From positions 1 to 64,000 of the forward strand of contig QANU01058799.1 in the NCBI GenBank assembly GCA_003254905.1: a stretch of DNA of 64,000 nucleotides, in the 5' to 3' direction. The stretch comes from Nissolia schottii (Eukaryota > Streptophyta > Magnoliopsida > Fabales > Fabaceae). The position numbers and the translations under genes are program-made. Below the pieces are notes generated by a model. It was not told the DNA's origin and did not search any database. It was given only the letters and a program-made list of their open reading frames with translations. Shown piece after piece: positions 10,045-21,570 of the stretch (position 1 is the first letter of the stretch; the number at the start of each line of letters is the position of its first letter).

Positions 10045-11520
10045 CCCATTAAACTCTCATTTCTAGCCAAGCCTTTGATTCCCATCATCCTCATACTTCA
10101 TTCTATCAATGGATTAATATTTTCCATCATCATAAGAGCAAAAAGAGAGATATTGTCAATATTCCCATAGAGCTTCAATTTGTATTATCTACTCTTGAGA
10201 GAGTTTCTTATCAAACACAAAATTTCCATACACTTGTAAAGAGGGTGAGGTATCCCTCTAGTTTCTTAGGGTGTGGTATCCCTAAGGTTTGGTTGTTGAG
10301 GCTTCTACACAAAGGTGGGGGATCCTAAGTGTGAGGAGTGCTCTTGGATGTAAAGGTTTGTCAAGCACCTAAGTTAGAAGCTTGATGATAGTGGAGAAAT
10401 CTTGAGCAAAACGCTTGGGGACTGGACGTAGATCACAAGGGTGGTCGAACCAGGATAAATCACTGTTTGCAATCTCTCTAACTCTATCTCTTTATTTATT
10501 GCAAACTTATATTATTGTCTTGCATATTTGAGAATTGCATCTGTTGATAATTGTTTATAAGTTGCTTTGTTGATCTTATTGTTTTATTACAAACATAATT
10601 AAGCATGCCTATATTAAATCTTTAATTGTTATATTCCGCTGCATAGTAACGTTAATTGCATGAAAATGCAATATTTGTTGAAATTGGAATAATTTCTAAA
10701 ATACCCAATTCACCCCCCCTCTTGGGTATTGGTTGCCAAGACCAACAACAATAAACTCCATACATTTTTTTATGGGTTTACAACATTATATGCCAGGTAA
10801 TATTTATTATCCTTCTATCTGTTATTGCTTTTGCTATGATATATGTTAATCGCTTTGTTATTAACCTTTTTAATCACTTTAATAGTTTTCTTTCATTGAC
10901 GCCTTAATTATCCTTCTATATGTTACCTGACACAAATATAAACACAAAAATGTTAAGGTAAAAATGTCTACAGACTTGGATGTTCACTCGAGGTTAGATG
11001 TGATTAACATCGTTCAGAAGCATCAAATTTTCACCTTCCATTACACTAAGAACCAAAAATTCAAACCTCACAAGATTTCTAGAGAGAGAAATGGCCGTTT
11101 TAGAGAGATGGAGAATTTGAATTATGAGGGAGTCAGTTTAAACCGACTCTTATTTATACGTAGTACACAGAAGTCAATTTAAATCGACTTTCAATTAAAT
11201 AAAATAAAATAAAAAAACTCTGAGTTACACGGAAGTTGATTTAAATTGATTTCCTTTATAACGAAATTTATTTATTTTGGGAACAACTTTACAAAAGATT
11301 CATTTTGAGAATGGGGTATTTTATTTATTTTATTATAGAAAATTTCCCTCATATCTATGTGGTAAGTGTGTACCATGTCAACACGGTTTATATCACACCA
11401 ATAAATTTTATTAATTCTTTTATGTATAAACCAAATTGAAATCGATATAAAACGTCAACGAACAAATTGAGAAAAAGAAAAGGAACAAAATTAAAAAAAA
11501 AAAAAAAGGATAACGATATA

Positions 11521-11770
11521 TGTTATAAAATATTATTGGAAGGCGGATGCCTTTATTCTAATTTAGTTGGTATCCAATTAGATAGATATATCTTGATATA
11601 ACAGAGATTTGATATAATATTGTGTATCTCACTCTTAGTCTATAGATAGTCATCTAGGTGCTTATTGTACAACACAAATATGAGAATAAGAATAATATCA
11701 CTCTTTCAATTCTTTCTCTCTATCTCTTCTATTACTCTTCTTAGCAATGTTTCTCATTAGTTTCATAACA
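11521..11770 (+). mobile_element. LTR of a truncated copia element
   Basis: A 250 bp stretch with TG...CA ends (TGTTATAAAATATT ... CATAACA), followed at once by CATTATCAACACATG. This resembles the ACACGTTATCAGCACG priming region of many plant copia elements that use an internal part of initiator tRNA. A leader-like AT-rich stretch follows to about 12090, but no gag or pol remains and no second LTR was found. Confidence 0.55.
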
Positions 11771-12166
11771 CATTATCAACACATGTTTACTCTTTAGGTG
11801 AGAAATGAAATTCAAATAATCAATCTTGCTTTGAATACATTTTCAAGGTAATGTTTTCTTTGATGTGTCAATTATCAAAGAATCATAAGGATATTCTAAC
11901 CTTATATGTAAACAAATTTTTTTTATGGTATTAGTTGATCTTCTTAATTTATTGCTATTATATTTTTATTTATGTTTTTTGTTGATAATTTGGTTTAACT
12001 TTATCAACGCATACTTATTCTATATATATTATTCTATTATTTTTCTTTTACTATCATTCCTAAAAGTAAATAGTTGATAATGTTACGTATATGTGACGAC
12101 CCTTAGAAGAGAGGGGAAAAAAAAAAAAGAAGGGCGTCCCAGGTGAGATGCTAGTTTCAGAGCACG

Positions 12167-12199
12167 TCTCACGCGAGATGTATAGCATCTCGCGTGAGA
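12167..12199. repeat. CpG-rich perfect hairpin
   Basis: The arms tctcacgcgagatg (12167-12180) and catctcgcgtgaga (12186-12199) are exact complements around the loop tatag. It lies in the left LTR-like sequence, and further GAGATG/TCGCGCGAGA motifs occur nearby. Confidence 0.85.
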
Positions 12200-13320
12200 T
12201 GCGCAAGTGAGCAAAAGTGGTTTCTGGAGCTCATCTAGCTTGAAATGATGTTTACATAGGTTTATATCGCGCGAGAGGATTGCGAGAATTAGTCCCACAT
12301 CGATTAACTTTGTAGAAGGGGGTTTCCTCCTCCACTATATATAGAAATTTTCCGTGAGTGTTTAGACTTGCTAATTCACTTCAAGAGCTTGAGAAGTCAC
12401 ACTTTTGTGAGACTTTTCACTCCAGTTATATTTTATTCTTTTCTCCCTCTCATCTTCCATTAGTGGGGAAGCAGTGCATCCACGTAGGGTGTCTAGAGCT
12501 CCCGGCTTAATGCTCCTTAGCAGCTAGCCATGTTAAGATGAGTGACTTTCTTCATGGCCTATTTTAAATTATGGTTATTTTTAAAAGTTATTTATTTATT
12601 GTAGCATTATTTTATTTTTGCATATTTTATAAAATCCTAGTAGGTGGAATTTATTATTTTAATTACATATTTATAAAGTTAGTTATTCTTTTATTTAGTT
12701 AGATATTCTCTCATGATTATTTATTTAGAAAAAATCTTTATTTACGAGATAGATATTTACGAAACTATTTTTAGAAAATCATGAAACTATTTTTAGAACT
12801 ACATAGGACCACATTTATTGCATTAAATATATTCATGTTGTGTGTGTATGATTAGCATTAAATGATATAGATACTCATACTATTTAGTTAAACCCTTTAT
12901 AAAAGATAATGGTTAAGGAAAGATTTTGGTGGGAGAAGACTTATGTTAAGAAAAGGTTCTAGTTAAGGACAAGACTTGATACTTAAGATGTCCATGTGAC
13001 GAACCTCTCTTACTTGGTAACCATCCTAAGCATGGAGTTTTAGTCTACCTTTATTTTTCCAAGATAAAACACTTAAAGATATTAAATCATGTTATGCTAT
13101 CAGTTAAAGAATTATGTTATCATATTATGTTATGTATTTAAATTGTTTTCATGGGAGTGTATCTAGAATAGAACTGTAAGTCAACGACAACCTACGTTGA
13201 CCCTGGTATACCTTGTACGATTGTAAAATAGAATTTTATTTATGTAGATTAGTGGCAAGACCGTAAAGCCCAGACATGGCAGTTTGTGATGCCCGGTGTC
13301 ATGTATCATGTAAATTAGGG

Positions 13321-13475
13321 CTAACTATCAAGAATCTATGGACTCGGACAGTGCATCCCCAACTGTTGTGACCTAGGTACTTTAATAGTGTGCCAAGACT
13401 AACTATCAGGAATTTATAGTTTCGAGAAGTGTATCATCAACTGTGGTGGCCTAGGTACTTGGGTAGTGCGTCTAG
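13321..13475. repeat. Two-copy tandem repeat, 78 bp unit
   Basis: Copies at 13321-13397 and 13399-13475 both begin CTAACTATCA.GAAT.TAT, carry a GTG.ATC..CAACTGT core and end CCTAGGTACTT..GTAGTG. They are imperfect. The repeat lies in non-coding DNA between the inverted LTR-like arms. Confidence 0.75.
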
Positions 13476-14310
13476 GATAATGCAGCATAAAGCGAAACCG
13501 TAATGCTTATGGTGATCAGCTGACGATTGACAGACGACCGTTGGTTACTCTAACTAATTACATCGGTTGACTGGGCTGACTTCCTTGGCTAGTGATGCTG
13601 GCTAACTAGTCTAATTCCTTATGTTGGTTTAACTAGTTACACGTGGACTAGCTACTCTAACCTCCACTATTATCTATTATGGTTACGCTGGCTATGATCT
13701 TATGATGACTGGCCACTTTAGGACAATTATAGTGACTAATGGTTCCTACGATGACTCTACTTTATCATTACTGACTAGCTTATCTAGCTTGACTGACTAT
13801 GGCAGCTGCCTAGTCTGATCTCTGATGCTATGGATAAGCCAATGCAAGTTTAGTACTCTATTACGGTTACACTGTCTACCTATTCGATTACTACTTCCTC
13901 ATGATCATTAATTGAACAGGGACGGTGCATTGACTAACTCCTACGTAACTGATATGGCTTGGTTGGTTAACTGCCCTATGACTATTATTGGTTAGTTGCT
14001 ACTTTTGTATTGACTAACTATTGGGGCTAAGGCAGGTACTGTTTTGTTATCTATCCTATTCTGGTTAACTACTAATGGACATGGCTTGCCTAGTTAATTG
14101 TCCTACATTTTATCGCGTGTTCATGATGTCTATGCTCGACCAGATGTTACCTTTGTACTATCTAACAGATGGGGTACTAGTAAGTACTATTGTTTAGGCT
14201 AACTACCTTACTAATGGTGACTATGGGCTGCTGGATGACCACTAATAGTTTGCTGGATACCAACTGAGTTAACTGTTATGACCTCATAACAGGGGTGCTT
14301 CTGTGTCAAA

Positions 14311-14388
14311 CTAATTGTTGGGGTTCATTTATGGTTATTGTTATAGTGACTAATTGTTGAGGTTCACTTATGGTTATTGTTATAATAA
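14311..14388. repeat. Two-copy tandem repeat, 39 bp unit
   Basis: CTAATTGTTGGGGTTCATTT and CTAATTGTTGAGGTTCACTT begin two adjacent 39 bp units, each ending GGTTATTGTTATA. The surrounding DNA (13500-14700) is non-coding and unusually rich in CTAACT/GACTA words. Confidence 0.75.
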
Positions 14389-15174
14389 CTAACTGTCTTA
14401 GAACTATCAACTAGGCTGCCATATTTATGATGGTTATTATTGTTGGACTACCTTTCGACTGTGAGAATTGTGCTAGATAGTTGGGTTTGTTGATACGCTA
14501 AATTCGGGGATAGGACTTACCAAATATGTTGGACTCATGCTTGGATATTGATCCTATACAACTGATCTAAGTTAATTATAAAATCTTGAGGCTGTTATTC
14601 TAAGATTCACATGGTGCATTAATTATGATATTAATTATCTTGATGATCTAACTACGACTCCTGTATATTGAATTCATTATTATATTTGTATAACCTATGT
14701 TACAACCAATTATGGAAAGTCTAGCATACAAGTAACACTGAGCATATACTAAACAAATAATTGACTAATTAAATAAATAAATAAACACATAATTGCAAAT
14801 AATAAATTAACACTGACTCGATTAACGGACTCTAGCGCAGCACACCGTCGACACATTGGGACCTACACTCACCTAGAAATGACAACGACTGAGGAACATT
14901 GCACTGGGAGCTCCGAGCGGCATAGCGTTAGCATCCTAGGTGGAGGCATTATTCTCCGCAAAAATAATATTTAAGCCAGAAGTCCCAATACTAGATGAAA
15001 CCTCATGAGCTCTAAGGAGAATTAGCAACAAAAACTCTACCTAGAGGTCTCTATTTAATGGAGGAGGAGAACCTCCTTCTCAAGTAACTTGAGCGATGTG
15101 AGACTTATTTTCTGAAATCGTTGTGTCATTGCAGCGCTGCCAACGAGTTGCAATGTTGTTTCATTTCATGTCAC

Positions 15175-16312
15175 TGTAACGCCCTCTATTTTTTTTTTGT
15201 CATGATCCTTCTAATGGTACTTAGGAAAACAGGTCTTCCCACGCTCCAAGTGATTGGTAGTCTTAATCTATGTTAGTTAGTCAATATGCATTCGTAGTAT
15301 GAATGCCTTATGTATATGCAATTTGAATGTTATAGTGATGACTTGATGAGCATGAAGTTGTAGTTGGATTCTTATGAACTATGAATTTTTTATCAGATGT
15401 GTTCAGAATTGTACGTTGAGAAAGAATGTTTTTACGTTGTTTGCTTAGTTGTTGCTCAATTAAATAGCATGTTGCATGGCTAGTTGTTGTTCATTAATTA
15501 GAATGTGGGATGACTTACCAATGTTTAGAATTATCAGATTACTTGCATGATTGATTAGCGAGTGGTTGTTCAGTTAAATGGTATGTTCAATTGATATGAA
15601 CTGAATTATAGACAGGAAATTTAAGAAGGAGTTGACGTTGTCAATCTTTTAGGTAGACAATAATTTCATGGAAGTCACACCTAGTGAACCCTTCTAATCG
15701 TAGTGTTAGCCCAAAAGCCAGTACTAATTCATAGGGAGCCAATCCCTACGAAGCAAGGTTGGGATCTAATCCCTCCTTGATCTCTTAGGCGTGACAGTTA
15801 CAAAGATTAGTATAAGATATTATGTATCAGTGCTTATATTCTTATACATTCATGTGTATCTTATTTATGTGCATCGTGGTGCCCATTCATTAGTATGATG
15901 AATCACGTCCGTATTCGCTTGTTTTTTCAAATATTGTTGAGGACTTAAATATTGATCCTTTTGTCCAATATCAGTCATCTAGCTTTCAATTGGTGAGCTC
16001 TGCATTGTAGTAGAGTTAGTCTAGTTTAGTAGTATTATTTATTTCTAATTAGTAATGCTCTAGACATGTTACAGACAGGGTATTTGGATGTCATGCCTTA
16101 GTTAGTTATTCAGTTATTTTATTGCGTTATCAATTTTTAGTCAAAATATTCAGATTCAGTTTAAGAACTTATTTATATTAGATAGCTATATATAATTAGT
16201 TATTTTGGATAATTAATTGCTTTATTATATGTTTTACGACATAAAGCTAGTTTAGAACTTTTATAAAGGACAATATTCCTTACGTGTTGGTCACAACTTT
16301 TGGTTCGTAACA
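15175..16312 (+). mobile_element. LTR-retrotransposon debris
   Basis: The stretch opens TGTAACGCCCTCTATTTTTT, a common start of plant gypsy LTRs, and ends near GGTCACAACTTTTGGTTCGTAACA. It has no open frame and no recognisable TSD. Its left end overlaps the arm of the inverted pair at 12092-15222, so the boundary between the two is uncertain. Nothing gene-like is seen from 16313 to the KH gene at 16639. Confidence 0.35.
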
Positions 16313-16638
16313 AGAATTTAGTTGTTGCTAAGGAAGTGGTGTTATTGTGCCCAATAAAGTACACGTGCAACCCTTCTTTTCCACACTATCAACATTCATC
16401 AATAAATAATAATTTATAAAATCCAAGTTATCATATTTATACACATTACACGTCAACTGGTCAAAATAGGGTAATTAAAATTGTGCTAGTTTTGCAATTC
16501 TACTAGTGCAATTGACTGTGACAACGAATATGTAAACCCCCCACACCCCTCTTTCAATTTTGTTCACCAAATAAGCATACACAGAATTTACATACAAGAA
16601 GTAACATGAAATGCAACAAATTAGAATATAGAAGAAGA

Positions 16639-19600
16639 CTATTGGTCAATTTTGGGCCGTTTTATTTCATTAGAAGTGAATGGAGAGACACTACCGCTCA
16701 TTCGAGGGCTCTCTTCTCTGAAATTGGAATTGAGCAAAGCAAGTTCTCTTAGTTGTTGCCTCTTGTACAAGTCTTGTGACTCATCCTGCACGTGTGAAAA
16801 AGGGAGGGGAATCAGAGACAATGCTACACGGCTCATGAAACATTTGGCACAAAAGAAAACTCACTTTCTACTCATTTATCCATGTCACGGTATAGCTAGA
16901 TATTAGCATGCATGTCCAAGATTGTAAATAAGTTTGTATTATATATATATATATGGTTATTAATTTTTTCTAAAAAATTTCATGTATGGCAGTGTACAGA
17001 CCATGTCCGAGTTTGAAAGTTTTCAGGGGTTTGAAGTTTTTGTGAAGTGTTTGAAAGTTTTTGAGGAGTGTCCAAACAAAAAAGTTACATATTTTATTTG
17101 AACACATTCAAACACACAAGACAAACATGTAAAACAAATATCTTGGTTCGTCGATGTATGAGACGTGTCAAACATGCAAATACAACAATCTGGCATAATG
17201 TCCCTATTTCCTTTATCATTAATTCATTCTTCCTTCATCGTTAATTCTTCCTCTCTCACTTACTGCTTTGCTTTCATGCTAATCTTGACAGAAAATACAC
17301 TTCAAATAACATAAAATACCTTCATTACATTAATTTCATAGAAAAAATAAAATAAAAAAGCACATTATCCTAATATGAAAGGTTGTGTCTCCGTGTCCCA
17401 ACAAAACGGAGGTATAAATATACACAAATTTTTTATCTTGAAACACAAAATTTTTTGTGTTTGTTCCGGTAAACAAATAGGATTTTTGTCTTTGTGTCTC
17501 AGTATTTCTGTCTTGTCTTAATAAACAAACGTTGTGGAAAGGAATCTTGTCGAGACATTTCTACTGGGTTTTGCTCAGAACAACTCCTAGGCTGCATTTT
17601 GTTGCTAAGACAGAACAGGAATACAGAGACATGGGGACAGAGACATAAAAAAAAGAGAACAAGTCAGACTTGTATTTTGTTACGCTTATTTGTATCTATA
17701 TTTTGTTTGGTTTAATAGAGACAAGACAAAAAATACACTTTAAATGGCTTAAAATACCCTTATTGCATCAATTAAATAGAAAAAAAATAAATAAAACACA
17801 TTATTCTAATATAAAAAGTTATATCTTTGTGTCTCAGTAAATCAGAGATACAGAAAATACACTAATTTTCTATCTTGAGAGACAAGTTTTTGTACTTGTC
17901 TCAGCAACCAAACAAGATTTTGCGTCTTTTTGTCTCTGTATTCTTGTCCTATCTCAGCCACCAAACACAACTTTAAGGACGGTGCATTTGCACGATTTGT
18001 GTTATACTCATTTCATCTCTCTTCCTCTAGTTTTAGATATGACTTTGTTGTTCTTCTTCTTGGCCAATTTTGTTTTTCCATTTTACCCTTTCAATTTATT
18101 AAAATACTTATCTCCAACTATATTTTACCCCAACCATAAAGCTCAAGTTGTCTCGGTGTTAATATTTTCATTTAGACTTTAATTTAAAACCTTCGTTGAG
18201 TGGAACAAGTGACAAACCACTGAAGTCAATTAACAAGTCTTTGTACAAATGACCCAACATCATATACATGTAGTTTAGTGTTATTTTAACATAGAGAATG
18301 GACATATTAATAGACAAAGGCAAAGAGAAAGACACAAAACATGTTACAATGTTCAGAACAAATACGTTACTTAGATCATTTAAAATATGTAGATACTTTA
18401 TCACTCATTTTATAACACATCATGAATCTATCATGTATTGTAAAAAGAGTGACACAATGTTTACACATTTTGAGTAATCAAAATAACACTGCTGGTGTTC
18501 AGTAGGACCAAGGCTTTGAGCCTTTCTCTCTCTACAGAGATGTCTCATACTATGTCCATTATGTAGGTTCAAATGCCATTTCTCATCCCAAGTGTAATGG
18601 GAAACCAAAATCTCATTAATTGATATATCAGAGCTCAGCAAGAGATAACATACCACGGGTTTAAGCAGCTCTTCTATGATTTCTTGTGCTTGCCTCAGCC
18701 TTATATCAACAATGTTGACAGGTAGCTCAGCCTCAATCAAGACGTGCAGCGGTTCATTCAGGTGCTCATAGCCAGGCCTTCCCCTTAACAACTCTTCCTT
18801 AAATAGGGAAAGTAATGTTAACAGTTACAAACAATACACGGCAAAAACTGACTGCTTGTGTCAATAAAATGACAATAAGAGGAACTATCACAACAACTAA
18901 GCTCCTGTCCTAGTACAGATGAGTGAAATCGAGAAATAGAGAAAAGAAACATGTCTGGAAAAGGGGATAAAAATAACAAAAAATTAAAAATTTATTCTTA
19001 TCCAGAAACAATTTTTAAGTGAATTTTTTTACTTCCTAAAAGGGAGGAACACGGGAAACATGTATATATTGTCTCATTGACTTCATCCTTTCTGTCTAAA
19101 GATAAGAACCACGCATTACCCTTGAAGGCTGGCACGTATAGGAGGGTCATACTTGGTAGAGTTTGGGAAGGATAGATGTAAAGAGATTGTTTTCAAGATC
19201 TGGACCCGCGGCATTTGGATTCCGTGGGGTTACAGGACAATACACTTAATGAAGAAATGATAGTATACCTTGTCTAGTTCTTTGATTGAACCTTTCCCTC
19301 TGATATATACACGGCAACCTGTTGTAGCCTCCACTCGCTTGAGGGAATTTCCCCTAGGGCCAAGAAGTCTCCCAACAAAATTGAACTGAAATTTAAAGCC
19401 AGCCTTTTTTTTAGTGAATCTCAAACAAGTTACAGCACAAAGAAAATATGCATAAAACATTAGTTTCCACATCTTACATTTGGAAAGTTATCATGAGGAA
19501 TATCCAAACGTAATATCCTCTTCACGATCGGTGATGCTGTTTGCCAATCCACGTTTAGTCCAGCTAACATCTGACGTAAGATTGGACTTAAACCGCTTAG

Positions 19601-21265
19601 TAAATAAAAATATTAAAAAAAGATGAACAGAGGAAGGGAAAAGAATCAAAGATGCAAGTTAAATTGCGGATCACATCATGTGATGTGGCCGACCGCAACA
19701 TCGGCCGCAGCATGATCACAATGCAGCATCAGGGCCACAGTAGGCTTCAGTTTCATGTTACAATCACATTAAAGTTTCACACCTCAATGTCACAATGCAC
19801 CTCGCAACAGCCACAATTGCAATAACCGCAATTGCGACCCTATTCTTAGCCGCAACTGCAATTTAAAACCCTATACAACCTTAAACACGGTGGTCAGACC
19901 ATTGCACAAGACATCACTTGGGAAGGTAAACGTACGCAGCCTTATTCCTACAAAGAGGAAAGACTATTTTCAGGACTTGAAGAACGTGAAGGTCACAATG
20001 CAGCAACTTTACTACTGCGGTCAATGCTCACTCTCTCATTTTAATCGAGTAAACTTTTGACCGATGCTTTCCAAAGGTTGAGAACGAATTTGACCGATGC
20101 TGCCAACTTTTGGCACGAATTTGAAGGTTTACTCCATTTCTAACACAGCAGACAACAGAGAATCTAAGAATAAGATTTCACACCAAAACATGAATGATCA
20201 TAGATTTGCAATAAGCTACAGCCTACAAGAAGTAAGAGATGGATAGTGGGGAATGGTAGAGAATGATCCACTTACTTCATGTGACAGGCTTTTCCAGCCA
20301 GTAAAGTTTGGTGACATTTCTGGAGAAGCCACAAGACTTGGTTTGGGGCTTCCCAACTGCATCATGTCATAGTCACTGATCCCTTGGTTCTGCTGCATTA
20401 ATCCATTCTTCCCAGAAATCCTTAAAATCTCTGCTAATAAGGTAACATTGAAATATAAGAGAGAGTACAAAGAATCAATTCCTACTAGAAGTGGTAAGAT
20501 ATGAACACAGAGGAAATGTTCTAGTAAGTATTAGGTTAGCTGATCAGATAAAGTTTGCTCTACTCGTTCAATCCGAATAATAAAAAATTGTTCATTGTTT
20601 GAAAAGAATGCAGATACATCATAGTTTTGTATTTTATTTAACAATACAAGACTTGTAATTCCTCAAGCAATATGTATTATCTATGACAATTCTGTATTGT
20701 TAAATAAAATACAAGGGACATAATTTGTCCGATACACGACATATTCAAACTTCAATTGCCAACCATGTATTAATCCTAAACCAGTAAACTGATTCTTCAA
20801 ACCGGTGAGAAGATCATAAGTTGACAATTCAGTGCATTCAAAAGGAGATAATAAATAACCCTCTAAATAAGATGAATTGAAATGAATAGAACAATAAGAG
20901 CAAGAAACCTTGAATATATAGATTCAAAATAACCGACCTTGATTTAAGAGTCTGCTACAAAAGGGTAGGACTTGCACAAACGGTCCAAGCTTCTGGTGTT
21001 CTGCTAGCAGCTCTGCTAAGTACTGACTATAAGAAACACAAATATAAGGAGAAACATAAACCAACAAGTTAATTGAAGTCTTGACACCAAACATATACAC
21101 AAAATAATTAACGAAAATCATAATAAATAGCTAAAGAAGAAGAAGAAGAAGAATCACACCCCACAAGTACCTATCTACATCAAAATTGCTTCTCATGTTT
21201 ATGTTTGGTGAATTGGCCCTTACTGATGCAGGAGAGGAAATCTGATTATTATACAAACCAGACAT
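16639..21265 (-). CDS. KH domain (STAR/QUAKING-like) RNA-binding protein, At2g38610/At3g08620 type
   Basis: Single-stranded RNA-binding protein of the plant STAR family. Seven coding exons, right to left: 21171-21265, 20938-21026, 20276-20430, 19478-19570, 19269-19385, 18654-18797 and 16639-16785. They total 840 bp, giving 279 aa plus stop, the usual family length. The start (21263-21265) reads [15 protein letters not shown]. Residues about 34-61 form the N-terminal dimerisation segment ([20 protein letters not shown]). The KH domain starts near residue 123 ([11 protein letters not shown]), with the GPRG loop at 153-156 within [18 protein letters not shown]. The C-terminal QUA2-like part runs through [16 protein letters not shown] and ends [17 protein letters not shown]. 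All introns are GT-AG. Introns 3, 5 and 6 carry SINEs or MITEs. The family call is very safe. A link to flowering control, known for rice SPIN1, is only by homology. Confidence 0.93.
17283..17972. mobile_element. MITE plus a partial direct duplicate in KH gene intron 6
   Basis: A small element at about 17591-17972 has inverted ends of about 40 bp: GCTGCATTTTGTTGCTAAGA on the left pairs with TCTCAGCCACCAAACACAAC on the right, followed by shared ACAGAGACA words. The stretch 17283-17540 repeats 17718-17970 in the same direction (both run from gacaaaaaatacact-like sequence to GTGTCTCAGTA and TCTTGTC). A truncated second copy therefore lies beside the whole one. The element at 46892-47173 has similar ends. 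It has no coding capacity. Confidence 0.65.
19117..19226 (+). repeat. Au-like SINE remnant in KH gene intron 5
   Basis: A gggaaggat core and agagattgttttcaagatct-ggacccgcggc tail align with the end of Au SINEs (flank of box B). The head is poorly preserved, so the call rests mainly on the 3' half. Confidence 0.4.
19900..20030 (+). repeat. Au-like SINE in KH gene intron 3
   Basis: CGTACGCAGCCTTATTCCTA, then an AGAGG...TATTTTCAGGACTTGAA box B region, then GTGAAGGTCACAATGCAGCA ACTTTACTACTGCG follow the Au SINE order. The unusual region to its left (19660-19880), rich in accgcaattgcgacc-like words, is a separate repeat of unknown class. Confidence 0.65.
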
Positions 21266-21427
21266 CAATTCTACAAAGAGTATGGGATTCCCAAGAAGAA
21301 AGACTAGAGATAATTCAAAGGGGAAAAGGAGAGAAACAAAGGGTTGCTTCAGATGGCCTAAAAATTCATGTTTATTGTCATCACATCACCACTATGTTGG
21401 AAAGAAGATTAAAAAGAAAAGTAAACA

Positions 21428-21570
21428 GGGAAGAAGAGAAGAGAAGAGAAGAGAAGAGAAGGAAAGGTCCTAAACTAGAAATATAGATGAAGGGCCACCT
21501 TCAATATAGCTCAGTAAGTAAAAGCAAGGCCTTAAATGGTGTCTATCTATCTATCCATCTATCTCTCTCA
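21428..21570. repeat. Microsatellites in the KH gene leader/promoter
   Basis: A (GAAGA)n-type tract, gaagagaagagaagagaagag, lies at about 21430-21463. A (CTAT)n tract, ctatctatctatctatccat, lies at about 21543-21563. Both lie just upstream of the KH gene start codon (minus strand), where GA/CT repeats are common in plant 5' leaders. Their function is unknown. Confidence 0.75.

Larger units (their letters stand above)
8814..10747 (+). mobile_element. Solo LTR (copia/Sirevirus-like) inserted in the MULE
   Basis: A 1,934 bp segment with TG...CA ends (TGTGGAAC ... ACCAACA), flanked by the perfect 5 bp duplication ACAAT at 8809-8813 and 10748-10752. The transposase reading continues on both sides, so the insertion point is exact. 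Near the right end the sequence AATTCACCCCCCCTCTTGGG and, near the left, TTTTGATGATGACAAA resemble LTRs of Sirevirus-type copia elements. No internal domain or second LTR is present, so it arose by LTR-LTR recombination. It contains a 40 bp perfect inverted repeat and a TATA box (separate entries). Confidence 0.88.
7270..11490 (+). mobile_element. Defective Mutator-like element (MULE) with long terminal inverted repeats
   Basis: The left end (about 7270-7620) and the right end (about 11130-11490) are inverted copies of each other. Both share TTTCTCAATTTG, then AATTTTCT.TAATAAAATAAAT, then TCAAAATGAAT.. and several AAATCGACTT repeats. Long, several-hundred-bp inverted repeats and a MURA-like protein remnant identify a MULE. 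The outermost bases and the expected 9-11 bp duplication could not be fixed because the ends are decayed. The transposase gene is interrupted by a solo LTR and has lost its catalytic core, so the element cannot move by itself. Confidence 0.7.
12092..15222. mobile_element. Two related LTR-like sequences in inverted orientation
   Basis: The sequence from 12092 rightwards and the reverse complement from about 15222 leftwards share the same landmarks in the same order: ACCCTTAGAAG / ACCATTAGAAGG, an A-run, AAGGGCGTCCCAGGTGAGATG / GAGGGCGTTACAGTGACATG, AGTCCCACATCG / AGTCTCACATCG, GGTTTCCTCCTCCA / GGTTCTCCTCCTCCA and GAGCTCCC. The arms are at least 400 bp. TATATATAG near 12341 could be an LTR TATA box. 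This is either two LTRs of one family inserted head to head or one fold-back element. The 2.2 kb between them has no coding frame. Confidence 0.5.

Noticed and set aside
15170..16294. GTCAC at both places as a target duplication of an LTR starting TGTAACGCCC
   Set aside because: The inner end would not be CA, and a 5 bp match found by looking at several positions is weak evidence.
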